A stretch of 64,000 bases of DNA from Vibrio comitans (GCA_024346835.1 AP024866.1:2480001-2544000), one strand, 5' to 3'. Shown: positions 22,422 through 32,707, counted from the stretch's first letter. Notes: generated from the sequence alone by a model not told the origin. Translations and numbers: made by a program.

Positions 22422-24107
22422 ATGGAATTGATCCTTTCTCTCCTACAGCAAATGTGTGTGTATCTAATGGTGGCTTATACCCTAAGTAAGACCCCATTGG
22501 TTATCCCTCTTCTCAATATTTCAGAAAGGCGCAGCCACAAACTCATCTGCTATGTCATGTTTTCTCTGTTCTGCATTCTCGGTACCTATTTTGGTTTGCA
22601 GATCGATGATGCCATCGCTAACACCCGCGCAATCGGTGCAGTGCTGGGTGGGATATTTGGCGGGCCATTGGTTGGGTTCGCGGTAGGCTTCACCGGTGGT
22701 ATGCACCGTTACTCCATGGGCGGATTTACCGACCTTGCTTGTGCAATTTCCACCACAGTAGAAGGACTGATTGGCGGCCTAGTGCACTTATATATGGTCA
22801 GGAAAGGCAAGACAGATCGCCTATTCAGTGCTGTGATCGTCTTTAACGTCACCTTAGTCGCTGAAATCATGCAAATGCTGATCATTGTGATTGTGGCAAA
22901 ACCCATGGAACAGGCAATATCACTGGTAGAGGCTATCGCTATACCAATGATTCTGGCCAACTCCCTTGGCGCAGCATTCTTTATTAGCATTCTACAAGAT
23001 AGGCGCGCCATCTTAGAGAAATACTCTTCTGCTTATTCTAGGCGAGCCCTAAATATTGCAGAGAGAACCGTCGGTGTGTTATCTGAAGGACTCAATACAC
23101 AAAGCGCCCAAAAAATAGCCTCAATTATTCAAGATGAGACCCATGTTGGCGCGGTTGCCATTACCGATAAAGATAAGATCTTGGCCTTCGAAGGCATCGG
23201 GTCGGATCATCATAGGCCAAATACTCCTATTTCTTCTGAATATACCCATACCTCTATCCGAGAGCAGCGAATTATCTATCTTGATGGCAGAAAAAGCCCC
23301 TATCAATGCTCCCTTTCTTCTGACTGTAAATTGGGTTCTGCCCTAGTTATCCCCCTAATTGCCGATGATAAAGTGATTGGAACCATTAAGCTGTATGAGC
23401 CAAGAGTTAAGCTTTTTTCATCTATTAATATGACCATGGCCAAAGGGATTGCAGAGCTACTTTCCAGCCAGATCCTTAACAGTGAGTATCAGCAGAAAAA
23501 AATGCTGCTGTCTCAAGCTGAAATAAAACTGCTGCACGCGCAGGTAAACCCTCATTTCCTATTTAATGCCCTGAACACGATTAGCGCTATCACACGTCGA
23601 GATCCTCACAAAGCCAGAGAACTTATCCAGCATCTTTCACAGTTTTTTCGCGGAAATCTGAAGCGAAATACTGAGTTTGTTACCCTTAAAGAAGAGTTAG
23701 CACACGTCAATTCTTACCTAACTATTGAGAAATCACGCTTTGTGGATCGCTTAGACGTTGAGATTGATATTGCAGAGCACCTGCTAGACAGAATGGTACC
23801 TAGTTTCACACTGCAACCCCTAGTTGAAAACGCCATCAAGCATGGAGTCTCCAACTTACTTGAAAATGGCATAGTGAAGATTTATAGCAGCCCCGATGCC
23901 ACAGGCGATCGCATTACTGTAGAAGATAACGCAGGGTCTTATGAACCTGAAAACAAAGATCAAACGGGACTTGGGATGCAAATCGTCGCTAAACGTCTAA
24001 CAAACTACTTTGGGGAGCAGTATCAACTGAAGATTGAATGTGACCCTAACAATCACACTCGAATGAGTTTTATCATCCCAAATCAGCATAAGGACAAACA
24101 TGCTTAA
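22422..24107 (+). CDS. LytS/BtsS-type sensor histidine kinase
   Basis: Membrane sensor kinase of the LytS family, 561 residues. 5TM-LYT domain with several membrane helices (about 1-190), a GAF-like domain (about 215-340), a His_kinase domain with phospho-acceptor His378 in QVNPHFLFN, then the ATPase domain (VENAIKHG 468-475, GLGMQ near 516). E. coli BtsS and YpdA share this layout and respond to extracellular pyruvate. The stop overlaps the response-regulator start by eight bases. The ligand here is inferred: a CstA-family transporter lies 4.4 kb downstream with a likely binding array. The start has a weak ribosome site. Confidence 0.9.
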   Translation: MELILSLLQQMCVYLMVAYTLSKTPLVIPLLNISERRSHKLICYVMFSLFCILGTYFGLQIDDAIANTRAIGAVLGGIFGGPLVGFAVGFTGGMHRYSMGGFTDLACAISTTVEGLIGGLVHLYMVRKGKTDRLFSAVIVFNVTLVAEIMQMLIIVIVAKPMEQAISLVEAIAIPMILANSLGAAFFISILQDRRAILEKYSSAYSRRALNIAERTVGVLSEGLNTQSAQKIASIIQDETHVGAVAITDKDKILAFEGIGSDHHRPNTPISSEYTHTSIREQRIIYLDGRKSPYQCSLSSDCKLGSALVIPLIADDKVIGTIKLYEPRVKLFSSINMTMAKGIAELLSSQILNSEYQQKKMLLSQAEIKLLHAQVNPHFLFNALNTISAITRRDPHKARELIQHLSQFFRGNLKRNTEFVTLKEELAHVNSYLTIEKSRFVDRLDVEIDIAEHLLDRMVPSFTLQPLVENAIKHGVSNLLENGIVKIYSSPDATGDRITVEDNAGSYEPENKDQTGLGMQIVAKRLTNYFGEQYQLKIECDPNNHTRMSFIIPNQHKDKHA

Positions 24108-24825
24108 GGCCCTAGTCATCGATGATGAACTGTTTGCTAGAGAAGAGCTAATTGAGCTTCTTGAACAAACTCAACAAATTGAAGTCATTGATCAAGCAGC
24201 AAATGCCATACAAGGGCTACAAAAGATCAATACCTTGAAACCGGATGTAGTGTTTCTAGATATCCACATGCCACAGGTATCAGGTATTGAATTACTAAGC
24301 ATGCTAGACCCTGACACTATGCCACTGGTGGTGTTTATTACTGCCTATGATCAATATGCGCTGCAAGCCTTTGAAGATAATGCCTTTGATTATCTTCTCA
24401 AACCCGTTGATCCGCAGCGATTAGAAAAAACGGTTTGTCGACTCATTAAGCGATTTAAGAAAGAGCTGCTTAGCGCTGATATCTCAGCCATTACTCCAGC
24501 CACACTAGAACAAGTCCCCTGTATTGGTCATAACAGAATAATGCTCGTCCCAGTAGAGGATATTGAGGTGGCGTACAGTGATATTAGCGGTGTGAACATC
24601 CAAACAAGTGAGCACACCACTAGCAGTCAATTAACCTTGAAGGTACTGGAAGAGAAAACCTCACTAATGCGCTGTCATCGGCAATATCTAGTCAGCCCAA
24701 AAGCGATTCGTGAGATTAAATTACTGGATCAAGGCTTGGCTGAGATTATCACCATAGGTGGTCACCAAGCCCCTGTGAGTAGACGTTACTTGAAGGTGTT
24801 AAAGGAAAAGCTCGGCTTTACTTAA
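24100..24825 (+). CDS. LytTR-family response regulator (BtsR-like)
   Basis: Partner of the preceding kinase. Receiver domain 1-120 with phospho-acceptor Asp54, Thr81 and Lys101, then a LytTR DNA-binding domain (about 140-240). Length 241 (E. coli BtsR 239). LytTR regulators bind direct repeats of about 8-10 bp spaced by one to two helical turns, and three such repeats occur before the CstA-type gene. Its 3' end overlaps the convergent nagZ by 27 bases. Confidence 0.92.
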   Translation: MLKALVIDDELFAREELIELLEQTQQIEVIDQAANAIQGLQKINTLKPDVVFLDIHMPQVSGIELLSMLDPDTMPLVVFITAYDQYALQAFEDNAFDYLLKPVDPQRLEKTVCRLIKRFKKELLSADISAITPATLEQVPCIGHNRIMLVPVEDIEVAYSDISGVNIQTSEHTTSSQLTLKVLEEKTSLMRCHRQYLVSPKAIREIKLLDQGLAEIITIGGHQAPVSRRYLKVLKEKLGFT

Positions 24826-25788
24826 ACTTTCCGTGGCTTCTTTCCATTCTCTACTTGCTCTGAGTTCTTGCAAGTTAAAAGACTGTTTCTTCACTAGCAG
24901 CTCTGCCTTTGGCACCTCAGTGACTGGCAGGGCATCAAGGATCTGAACAGCTCGCTCACGGTTATTGCACATCAGAACCATATCGCACCCAGCACGTAGG
25001 CTTTGTGTTGCCCTATCTGCAGCGCCGCCCATGATACCCGCCCCTTCCATATTTAAATCATCAGAGAATACCAAGCCTTGAAAGCCCAGCTTTTGGCGAA
25101 GAATCGACTTTAACCAATATTCAGAGCCACTTGCTGGCTTATCGTCATAAGCAGGATAAATCACATGTGCCGGCATCATTGCATCAAGTAGTCCTGCTTC
25201 AATCTGCGCGCGAAAGATATCCATATCGAGATCAAAGATATTCTGACGTTGATCAATAGGAGTCTCTTTATGAGAGTCCGCAATGACACCGCCATGGCCA
25301 GGAAAGTGCTTGCCCGTTGTCGCCATACCCGCCTGTTTCATGCCAAGCATATAGGCCGTACTATGACGGAGTATGGTCTCTTTGCCTTCACCAAAAGCGC
25401 GCGAACCAATCGCCAAACACTGATGCCCTTGATCCAAAACAGGGGCAAAACTAAGATCAATACCGTGTGCAATGACTTCAGACGCCATTAACCAACCAGC
25501 CTGTTTTGCTAGTTGCTCACCATTGGCGTGAGTAGCGAAGCTTTGCGCAGCAGGAATACGGGTAAAGCCGTCTTTAAAGCGCTGCACTCGGCCCCCCTCT
25601 TGGTCAACACCAATCAATATTGGGCGTTTTGCAGCAGCACGGATAGACTCTGTCAAAGCTTGTAGCTGTTCATTATCGTGGTAGTTGCGTGCAAAAAGGA
25701 TTACACCGCCTACCGTAGGGTGCTGCAAGATTTCTTTTTCTTCTGCATCAACTTCAAAGCTTTCAACATCTAACCAAAGCGGGCCCAT
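24799..25788 (-). CDS. nagZ: Beta-N-acetylglucosaminidase NagZ
   Basis: Cytoplasmic family-3 glycosidase that cuts GlcNAc from imported GlcNAc-anhydroMurNAc peptides. [11 protein letters not shown], the His-containing loop KHFPGHGG and nucleophile Asp in SDDLNM are present. Length 329 (E. coli 341). It is divergent from anmK, and its stop lies inside the 3' end of the LytTR regulator gene. NagZ products induce AmpC-type beta-lactamases in some species; no ampC/ampR is visible here. Confidence 0.97.
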   Translation of the reverse strand: MGPLWLDVESFEVDAEEKEILQHPTVGGVILFARNYHDNEQLQALTESIRAAAKRPILIGVDQEGGRVQRFKDGFTRIPAAQSFATHANGEQLAKQAGWLMASEVIAHGIDLSFAPVLDQGHQCLAIGSRAFGEGKETILRHSTAYMLGMKQAGMATTGKHFPGHGGVIADSHKETPIDQRQNIFDLDMDIFRAQIEAGLLDAMMPAHVIYPAYDDKPASGSEYWLKSILRQKLGFQGLVFSDDLNMEGAGIMGGAADRATQSLRAGCDMVLMCNNRERAVQILDALPVTEVPKAELLVKKQSFNLQELRASREWKEATESLSKAELFL

Positions 25789-25882
25789 CTTTCATCCTTA
25801 TATCGCATATCTAGTGTGGCATTAGCAGGGTATTCAGTTTATTGTATTTTGACAATGACTGAACGGATTTGACCCCTCAAAT

Positions 25883-27001
25883 ATGGACAAAAAAGAGCTC
25901 TATATTGGAATCATGTCTGGCACTAGTTTAGATGGTGTCGACCTCGCTCTCGCTCACTTTGAGCATGGCAAAACTCATTGCCTCGAGACCTTTGAATTCC
26001 CTTTGCCCAAAGATCTAAAACAAAGAACACTCAATGTATGCCAAGGGCAGTCAACCACGCTAAAAGAACTCGGCACTCTCGATCATCAATTTGCACTGCT
26101 GTATGCCGATGCCGTTCAGGCATTTTTGACGTTTCTAAAGTTAGATCCCGCAGAGATCACCGCCATTGGTTGTCACGGCCAAACCGTTTACCACCAGCCT
26201 ACGGGTGATACACCCTTTACCACTCAAATTGGTGACGCCAACCTAATTGCGGTTAACACAGGTATCACCACTGTTGCAGACTTTAGACGTAAAGATATGG
26301 CCTTAGGCGGACAAGGCGCACCTTTGGTACCCGCCTATCACCAAACGTTGTTCAATATAAGCAGTGGCTGTAAGTTGATATTGAATATTGGTGGCATCTC
26401 TAATATCTCAGTGCTTCAACCCACAGGAGAGGTGCTAGGCTACGATACGGGGCCGGGCAATATGTTGATGGACGCTTGGGTACAAAAACACCTTAACAAG
26501 CAATTTGATCATGATGGGCTTTTTGCTCGCAGTGGGCAAGTCCACCCTCAATTACTAAACCAATTAATGCAAGACCCCTACCTATCTGAGCTTCCACCAA
26601 AGAGTACGGGAAGAGAGCATTACAACTTAGTATGGCTTGAAAGTATTGTTAACAAGCTACAACAGCCATTGCTAGCCGAAGATGTGCAAGCAACGCTGTT
26701 GGAATTTACAGCCCTTAGCATTGCCCAGCAATGCCAGCTTTACAGCACTGAGCATAGTGACCAACTGCTGGTTTGTGGCGGCGGTGCTCGCAATACAGCG
26801 CTCATGCAAAGACTTCAGACGTTGCTTGAGAACTGGAATCTTGATACCACTGATTCTCAAGGCATTAGCGGCGATTATATGGAAGCACTGGCCTTTGCTT
26901 GGTTAGCCTATCGCCGTATTCACAATCTTCCAAGTAATCTTCCTAAGGTCACAGGGGCACGCCAAGCGACCTCTCTTGGCGTCATCTACAACCCAGAATA
27001 A
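25883..27001 (+). CDS. anmK: Anhydro-N-acetylmuramic acid kinase AnmK
   Basis: Phosphorylates and opens 1,6-anhydroMurNAc to MurNAc-6-phosphate in peptidoglycan recycling. N-terminal [30 protein letters not shown] and a C-terminal GGGARN motif are diagnostic. Length 372 (E. coli 369). It is eight bases before murQ, so it is cotranscribed with its next enzyme, and divergent from nagZ. Confidence 0.97.
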   Translation: MDKKELYIGIMSGTSLDGVDLALAHFEHGKTHCLETFEFPLPKDLKQRTLNVCQGQSTTLKELGTLDHQFALLYADAVQAFLTFLKLDPAEITAIGCHGQTVYHQPTGDTPFTTQIGDANLIAVNTGITTVADFRRKDMALGGQGAPLVPAYHQTLFNISSGCKLILNIGGISNISVLQPTGEVLGYDTGPGNMLMDAWVQKHLNKQFDHDGLFARSGQVHPQLLNQLMQDPYLSELPPKSTGREHYNLVWLESIVNKLQQPLLAEDVQATLLEFTALSIAQQCQLYSTEHSDQLLVCGGGARNTALMQRLQTLLENWNLDTTDSQGISGDYMEALAFAWLAYRRIHNLPSNLPKVTGARQATSLGVIYNPE

Positions 27002-27009
27002 GGTTTTTC

Positions 27010-27912
27010 ATGTCACAAAGTACATTGCTCAACTCACTCTCAAAATTAGTCTCAGAAAATCGAAATCCTGAGACTATGGATATCGATACTCTTAGCTGCT
27101 TAGAAATCGTTGAGAAGATGAATCAAGCGGATGCGGAAGTTCCCATAGCTATCCAAAAAGAACTGCCACATATAGCCAAGGCTGTAGATCGCATCTGCGA
27201 GGCATTCCAACAGGGCGGTCGACTTATCTATCTTGGCGCGGGTACCAGCGGACGACTTGGCGTACTCGATGCTTCTGAGTGTCCTCCTACCTTTAGCGTG
27301 GATGACAACATGGTGATCGGGTTGATTGCGGGAGGCAAAGAAGCGATGTTTCGCGCTCAAGAAGGGGCAGAAGATAGCTTAACTTTAGCCGAGCAAGACC
27401 TAAAGCTGCTAAACCTAACCGATAAAGACGTCGTGGTTGGCATCGCAGCCAGCGGCCGAACCCCTTATGTGATTGGTGCGTTAAACTACGCCAATGCACT
27501 TGGTGCCTACACAGTTTCATTGTCTTGCAATCCAGATTCGGCGATTGCCTCCCTTGCAAAGACTGCGATCAGTCCCGTTGTAGGGCCAGAGGTATTAACG
27601 GGCTCTACTCGACTAAAAGCAGGAACAGCGCAAAAGTTAGTGCTAAATATGTTAAGCACAGCCAGTATGATTAAGGTAGGTAAGGCTTATCAAAACCTCA
27701 TGGTTGACGTTAAGCCTAGTAATGAAAAGCTTAATGCACGTGCAGTGAGAATTATTATGCAAGCGACTGAGTGCAGTGAACAAGAGGCTGAAAAGGTCTT
27801 ATCTGACGCCGATATGCAAGTGAAGCTCGCAATCATGATGCAACTGACTGGCCAAAACAAACAGCAGGCTCAGCAACAACTCGCAAGACAAAAAGGATTT
27901 ATTCGCGGATAA
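27010..27912 (+). CDS. murQ: N-acetylmuramic acid 6-phosphate etherase MurQ
   Basis: Removes lactate from MurNAc-6-phosphate to give GlcNAc-6-phosphate, feeding amino-sugar metabolism. The SIS domain contains [16 protein letters not shown] and PPTF, followed by a C-terminal helical region. Length 300 (E. coli 298). Second gene of anmK-murQ. The stop codon lies inside its terminator stem. Confidence 0.97.
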   Translation: MSQSTLLNSLSKLVSENRNPETMDIDTLSCLEIVEKMNQADAEVPIAIQKELPHIAKAVDRICEAFQQGGRLIYLGAGTSGRLGVLDASECPPTFSVDDNMVIGLIAGGKEAMFRAQEGAEDSLTLAEQDLKLLNLTDKDVVVGIAASGRTPYVIGALNYANALGAYTVSLSCNPDSAIASLAKTAISPVVGPEVLTGSTRLKAGTAQKLVLNMLSTASMIKVGKAYQNLMVDVKPSNEKLNARAVRIIMQATECSEQEAEKVLSDADMQVKLAIMMQLTGQNKQQAQQQLARQKGFIRG

Positions 27913-27922
27913 ATCCTTTTTG
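27890..27922 (+). terminator. Terminator overlapping the murQ stop
   Basis: A 12-bp stem (27890-27901 with 27910-27921) followed by T. The right arm begins at the murQ stop codon, so the last murQ codons form the left arm. Confidence 0.8.
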
Positions 27923-27954
27923 ACTAGAATGAAGGGAGTAATTAACTCACTATT

Positions 27955-28311
27955 TTAATAGCCGAGTTGGTTACTCTCGTTCCAGCCTCGCTGCCACTCC
28001 ATACGAAACTTTTGCCCGTCTTTGGTGCCTTCACAAACCCCTTCGTAATACACTCCAGACAACCCCATTTGATAAGCAAAATTAGGGTTACAAAACTCGG
28101 CAACGCCTTTGCTATAACCTTGCTCATAAGCACCCATGTTGGCTGCACCAAGTTCATTGAGGGTGGAATAGGAGCGCTGAGTGCGTCCTTTCACACCGTC
28201 CGCGTACCCAATGCCTTCCCAGTCGCCTTTCTCTGCTAATGCCTCATCCCCACTTGCACAGGCAAATAAAAATGGGATGACGGAAAGTAGAACCAGCTTA
28301 AATCCTTTCAT
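27955..28311 (-). CDS. DUF2799 lipoprotein
   Basis: 118 residues with a lipoprotein signal and lipobox LFAC (Cys18). The remainder resembles the DUF2799 family, whose GYxxGxxxFC-type repeats are visible (GYADGVKG, GYSKGVAEFC, GVYYEGVCEG). Function is unknown. It is a single gene between murQ and cstA, convergent with murQ. Cysteines in the mature part (about 83 and 102) may form a disulfide. Confidence 0.8.
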   Translation of the reverse strand: MKGFKLVLLSVIPFLFACASGDEALAEKGDWEGIGYADGVKGRTQRSYSTLNELGAANMGAYEQGYSKGVAEFCNPNFAYQMGLSGVYYEGVCEGTKDGQKFRMEWQRGWNESNQLGY

Positions 28312-28389
28312 TGTGACTCACTTAACATATTGTTTTTTAAGAGCTTAGCATACACAGATCACATTATCTAAAAAGTGAGGTTTCTTTAA

Positions 28390-28437
28390 ACCACTCACAC
28401 GGTTATTTAGCCACTTAACTTGCTATTCGACCACTAA
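28390..28437 (+). promoter_or_regulatory. Three CCACT direct repeats, probable LytTR binding array
   Basis: ACCACTCA (28390), GCCACTTA (28410) and ACCACTAA (28430) recur with exactly 20-bp spacing. They resemble the E. coli BtsR motif ACCRCTYA, which occurs as spaced direct repeats. A -10-like TACTAT lies at 28473-28478 with a poor -35, as expected of an activator-dependent promoter. The likely regulator is the LytTR protein at 24100. Confidence 0.65.
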
Positions 28438-28528
28438 CCCACACACCGAATGTAGTTGCATTGCGGTTTTCATACTATGTAATCAGAAATTTCCTGATTT
28501 AAACCCGTAACCAAAAGAGAATATAGTT

Positions 28529-30013
28529 ATGATGTGGTTTCTTACCTGCGTAGCAGCATTGATTGCTGGCTACTTTATCTATGGCGCCGTGATAGAAAAA
28601 ATATTCGGCATCAATGAAAATCGTCAAACCCCGGCAATTACTAAGCAAGATGGCGTTGATTTCGTACCGATGTCGACTAAAAAGGTTTACCTAGTTCAGC
28701 TACTTAACATTGCTGGCGTAGGCCCAATCTTCGGCCCAATCATGGGTGCACTTTACGGCCCAGCTGCAATGCTTTGGATCGTACTAGGTTGTATCTTTGC
28801 GGGTGCGGTACACGATTACTTCTCTGGTATGCTTTCCGTCCGTAACGGCGGTGCTTCTGTACCAACACTGACTGGACGTTACCTAGGCAATGGCGCAAAA
28901 CACTTTATGAACATTTTTGCCATTGTTCTGTTGCTTCTTGTGGGTGTGGTTTTCGTATCGGCTCCAGCAGGCATGATCACAAACCTTGTGAATGACCAAA
29001 CTGATATGACAGTGACTATGGGCACCATGGTTGCCATCATTTTCACGTACTACATCATCGCAACTATCGTACCAGTAGACAAAATCATCGGGCGCTTCTA
29101 TCCGCTGTTCGGTGCACTACTTATCTTCATGTCTGTAGGTCTAATCTCAGCTGTCGCTATGTCTAGTGAGCACACTATTATGGGTGGTTTCGAGATTAGC
29201 GATATGTTCTCAAACATGAACCCTAATGATCTACCGCTATGGCCTGCGCTATTCATCACTATCGCTTGTGGTGCAATCTCTGGTTTCCACGCGACTCAGT
29301 CTCCGCTGATGGCTCGCTGTATGGATAACGAAAAGAATGGCCGCTTCGTATTCTACGGTGCAATGATTGGTGAAGGCATTATCGCTCTTATCTGGTGTGC
29401 ACTAGCACTATCATTCTTCGGCTCTGTAGAAGCACTGTCTGACGTTGTTGCCAATGGTGGTCCAGGTAAAGTGGTTTATGACTCATCGTTTGGCCTACTA
29501 GGTGTATTCGGTGGCATCATCGCCTTCCTAGGTGTGGTTATCCTGCCAATTACTTCAGGTGACACGGCATTCCGTTCAAGCCGCTTGATCCTTGCTGAGT
29601 ACTTCAACCTAGACCAACGCGCTATGCGTAACCGCCTAATGATGGCTGTTCCACTGTTCGTTGTAGGTGGAATCTTAACTCAAGTAGACTTCGGTGTTAT
29701 CTGGCGCTACTTCGGTTTTGCTAACCAAACAACTGCAGTAATGATGCTTTGGACCGCTTCGGCTTACCTATTGCGTCACAACAAGTTCCACTGGGTGACA
29801 ACGGTTCCTGCAATGTTCATGACCACAGTATGTATTACCTTCATCCTGAATAACTCAACACTTGGTTTTGGTCTAGGTATGCAGATTTCTACCATCGTTG
29901 GTGTGCTAACAATGCTAGGTATTACAGGCACAGTAATTAAGATCTCTAAAGGCAAGGGCGACGACGAGTACCTTGATGAAGAGAAACCTAATCCAGTGAC
30001 AGAAAACGCTTAG
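28529..30013 (+). CDS. cstA: CstA-family pyruvate/peptide transporter
   Basis: Polytopic inner-membrane protein of the carbon-starvation CstA family. 494 residues, shorter than the roughly 700 of E. coli CstA and BtsT. The family core is present: LLNIAGVGPIFGPIMGALYGP, then HDYFSGMLSVRNGG, GFHATQSPLMARC and LPITSGDTAFRS. E. coli BtsT and CstA import pyruvate, so pyruvate uptake is the best guess. Regulated probably by the LytS/LytTR pair through the upstream repeats. A strong terminator follows. Confidence 0.85.
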   Translation: MMWFLTCVAALIAGYFIYGAVIEKIFGINENRQTPAITKQDGVDFVPMSTKKVYLVQLLNIAGVGPIFGPIMGALYGPAAMLWIVLGCIFAGAVHDYFSGMLSVRNGGASVPTLTGRYLGNGAKHFMNIFAIVLLLLVGVVFVSAPAGMITNLVNDQTDMTVTMGTMVAIIFTYYIIATIVPVDKIIGRFYPLFGALLIFMSVGLISAVAMSSEHTIMGGFEISDMFSNMNPNDLPLWPALFITIACGAISGFHATQSPLMARCMDNEKNGRFVFYGAMIGEGIIALIWCALALSFFGSVEALSDVVANGGPGKVVYDSSFGLLGVFGGIIAFLGVVILPITSGDTAFRSSRLILAEYFNLDQRAMRNRLMMAVPLFVVGGILTQVDFGVIWRYFGFANQTTAVMMLWTASAYLLRHNKFHWVTTVPAMFMTTVCITFILNNSTLGFGLGMQISTIVGVLTMLGITGTVIKISKGKGDDEYLDEEKPNPVTENA

Positions 30014-30033
30014 TATTCAATCTTTACCAAGCG

Positions 30034-30064
30034 AAACGGGCTCCCAAAGGGAGCCCGTTTTTTT
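30034..30064 (+). terminator. Terminator of cstA
   Basis: A 12-bp GC-rich perfect stem (30034-30045 with 30049-30060), three-base loop and T run, 20 bases past the stop. It is also near the end of convergent ispH. Confidence 0.92.
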
Positions 30065-30079
30065 ATAATCAACTAAAAT

Positions 30080-31024
30080 CTAAACTGCTTTAACTTGCAG
30101 CTCTTTAGGGACTTCGAAGAACATGTTCTCTTCGCGGCCAGTAATCTCAGTCACCTCATTGCAATCCGATAAGGTTTTAATCTTATCTAGGATCGTATTA
30201 ACCAGCTCCTCTGGTGCAGAAGCTCCAGCTGTCATACCCACCTTATTCTTCCCTTTAAACCACTGCGCATCTAGATCTTCAGGGCAATCGGTTAGATAGG
30301 CTGGAGTACCCAGTTTCTCTGCTAGCTCTTTGAGTCGAGTAGAGTTTGATGAGTTCTTAGAACCAACCACTATCATCACGTCCACTTCATTTGCCATTGT
30401 GCGCACTGCATCTTGACGGTTTTGAGTAGCGTAGCAGATGTCATCCTTACGTGGGCCTTGGATCTCAGGGAACACTTGGCGCAATCGATCAATAACATCA
30501 GCAGTTTCATCAACCGAAAGCGTAGTTTGGCTCACATAGTGTAAGTTCGATGGGTCTTTCACTGATAATGAGTCCACATCTTCTGGCTTTTCGACTAGGT
30601 ACATACCACCAGTTTCACTGGCGTACTGCCCCATAGTGCCTTCTACTTCTGGGTGTCCAGCATGGCCAATTAACACGACTTCAATACTTTTGCGGCTTGC
30701 GCGAGCAACCTCCATATGCACTTTAGTTACTAGAGGACAGGTTGCATCGAACACAGTTAAATCGCGCTGCTTGGCCTCTTTACGCACGGCTTGAGAAACA
30801 CCATGCGCTGAAAAGATAACGATATTGTCGTCTGGTACTTCACTGAGTTCTTCGACAAAAATGGCTCCACGTGCCTTAAGTCCCTCAACAACAAAGCGGT
30901 TATGCACCACTTCGTGACGGACATAGATCGGTGGTTGATACATCTCAAGCGCTCGCTCGACGATGCTGATTGCTCGGTCTACACCGGCACAAAAACCACG
31001 GGGGTTAGCTAATAGGATTTCCAT
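30080..31024 (-). CDS. ispH: 4-hydroxy-3-methylbut-2-enyl diphosphate reductase IspH
   Basis: Last step of the MEP isoprenoid pathway, a [4Fe-4S] enzyme giving IPP and DMAPP. Cluster cysteines occur in [20 protein letters not shown] and [21 protein letters not shown] and GSKNSSNS are present. 314 residues from ATG 31024 (E. coli 316). The frame continues upstream to ATG 31039 and a TTG at 31072, but homology begins at [10 protein letters not shown]. It lies downstream of fkpB, as in E. coli. Confidence 0.95.
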   Translation of the reverse strand: MEILLANPRGFCAGVDRAISIVERALEMYQPPIYVRHEVVHNRFVVEGLKARGAIFVEELSEVPDDNIVIFSAHGVSQAVRKEAKQRDLTVFDATCPLVTKVHMEVARASRKSIEVVLIGHAGHPEVEGTMGQYASETGGMYLVEKPEDVDSLSVKDPSNLHYVSQTTLSVDETADVIDRLRQVFPEIQGPRKDDICYATQNRQDAVRTMANEVDVMIVVGSKNSSNSTRLKELAEKLGTPAYLTDCPEDLDAQWFKGKNKVGMTAGASAPEELVNTILDKIKTLSDCNEVTEITGREENMFFEVPKELQVKAV

Positions 31025-31225
31025 TGTCTTTTCTTTCATTAGTGAAGGCCTTGTTACCCAGTCAATGAGCAACCTAAAGTCGCGCTCATTGTACCGATAT
31101 TATCGAGGTAACCTCAAGACAGGAATGACCACGAATAGTGAGTGGGTATTCCTGCTAGGTAAGTTTAGTTGAAGAGTAGAGTGTTTTAACTAGCTAGACT
31201 AAGCAGTTATTTACTACGGTTGGTA

Positions 31226-31657
31226 TTAGTCAATCGCGACAATTTCTACATCAAAGGTTACATCACGACCGGCTAAAGGGTGGTTAAAATCGACCGTCAC
31301 TGAATCACCAGCTATCTCAGTTATGATGCCAGGGATCTCCACACCATCTGGGCCGTTAAACGCCATGATAGTGCCTACCTCAACCTGTGCCTCACCTACA
31401 AACTTGGCACGATCCATATGATGAATGTTATCTGGGTTAGATAAGCCAAACGCATCGGCCGCTTTTAGCTCAACGCTATTTTTGTCGCCAGCCTGTAAAC
31501 CTAGCAAGCATGCCTCAAAGTTGTCACTCAAACTGCCATCACCCATCACTAACTTAGCGGGCTTACCCATCTGATAGGTGCTATCTGCAATAGATCCATC
31601 CTCAAGCTTGATGGCAAAGTGCATGGTTACGGCACTGTTATTGGTAATTACTGACAT
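31226..31657 (-). CDS. fkpB: FKBP-type peptidyl-prolyl isomerase FkpB (SlpA)
   Basis: Cytoplasmic SlyD-like prolyl isomerase with chaperone activity. FKBP domain, with the inserted flap at about 70-125; 143 residues (E. coli 149). It lacks the SlyD His-rich tail. In E. coli it follows ileS-lspA and precedes ispH. Here fkpB precedes ispH, but ileS/lspA are not upstream, secDF being there instead. A 201-base gap to ispH holds nothing I recognise. Confidence 0.92.
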   Translation of the reverse strand: MSVITNNSAVTMHFAIKLEDGSIADSTYQMGKPAKLVMGDGSLSDNFEACLLGLQAGDKNSVELKAADAFGLSNPDNIHHMDRAKFVGEAQVEVGTIMAFNGPDGVEIPGIITEIAGDSVTVDFNHPLAGRDVTFDVEIVAID

Positions 31658-31688
31658 GGTGTTTCCTTACAACATTGGGCTTAAAAGA

Positions 31689-31718
31689 AAAGCGGCCAAC
31701 TCTCCGTTGACCGCTTTA
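31689..31718 (-). terminator. Probable terminator after secF
   Basis: A 12-bp stem with one mismatch (31689-31700 with 31706-31717), followed on the minus strand by a T-rich tract, about 30 bases past the secF stop. Confidence 0.6.
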
Positions 31719-31745
31719 AAAGACTACTAGAAATTAAACGAAGCC

Positions 31746-32693
31746 TTAAGGCATTTCGTCAAATTCTGCGCCTTCCTTCTCAACTTGAGGTGGCATTAAG
31801 TGCTCACGAGAGACACCTAGTTTTAGCGCCAAGTTCGAAGCTACGTAGATAGATGAGTATGTACCTACTGTAATACCCAGTAGCAATGCCGTTGCAAAGC
31901 CGTGGATGTTAGCGCCGCCCTTAGTAAATAGAGCGATAACTACGAACAAGGTTGTACCGGATGTAATCAAGGTACGGCTCAATGTCTGAGTAATTGCACC
32001 GTTGATGATATCTACCGATTCGCCCTTACGCATCTTACGGAAGTTCTCACGAATCCGGTCAAATACAACGATGGTATCGTTGAGGGAGTAACCGACAACC
32101 GTCAATAGTGCCGCAACGATGGTCAGGTCTACCTCAATCTGCATGATAGAGAAGATGCCTACCGTAATGATAACGTCGTGCGCTAGTGCAAGTACCGCAC
32201 CAGCCGCTAGGCGCCATTCAAATCGCATAGAGACATACAGCAAAATACAGATAAGAGAAACGATGATTGCTAAACCACCCGCCTCTGCCAGCTCGTCACC
32301 TACATTCGGCCCAACGAATTCAACACGGCGCATCTCAACAGATTCGCCAGTGCCTTCTTCTAGAGCACGGATGATTTGACTACCTAGCTGCTCACCTTGT
32401 AGATCGTCACGAGGGCGCAAACGCACCATTACGTCACGAGCTGAACCAAAGTTTTGTACCGTGGCATCGCCAAAGCCTTTTTCATCAAGAGAGGCTCGGA
32501 TTTCTTCTAGATTAGCTGGGTGTTCAAAACCCACCTCAATCAGAGTACCACCGGTAAAATCTAGACCCCAGTTCAACCAGTTAGTTGAAATGGTATAGAT
32601 AGAAGCTGCAATCATTAACAACGAAAACACTACTGCGCCTTTTGACCAGCGCATAAAGTCGATCGTTTTGTCAGCTTTCATTAGTTGAAACAT
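31746..32693 (-). CDS. secF: Protein translocase subunit SecF
   Basis: Inner-membrane subunit that, with SecD, pulls exported proteins out of SecYEG using the ion gradient. Six membrane helices with a periplasmic loop between the first two; GLDFTGGTLIEV and ALFTKGGANIHGF region visible. 315 residues (E. coli 323). 14 bases after secD. Vibrio SecDF of this type uses sodium. Confidence 0.96.
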   Translation of the reverse strand: MFQLMKADKTIDFMRWSKGAVVFSLLMIAASIYTISTNWLNWGLDFTGGTLIEVGFEHPANLEEIRASLDEKGFGDATVQNFGSARDVMVRLRPRDDLQGEQLGSQIIRALEEGTGESVEMRRVEFVGPNVGDELAEAGGLAIIVSLICILLYVSMRFEWRLAAGAVLALAHDVIITVGIFSIMQIEVDLTIVAALLTVVGYSLNDTIVVFDRIRENFRKMRKGESVDIINGAITQTLSRTLITSGTTLFVVIALFTKGGANIHGFATALLLGITVGTYSSIYVASNLALKLGVSREHLMPPQVEKEGAEFDEMP

Positions 32694-32707
32694 GGAAATA
32701 CCTTCAA

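Noticed and set aside
28350..28366. CRP site before cstA
   Set aside because: Only one TCACA half is present (within CAGATCACATT); the other half does not match TGTGA.
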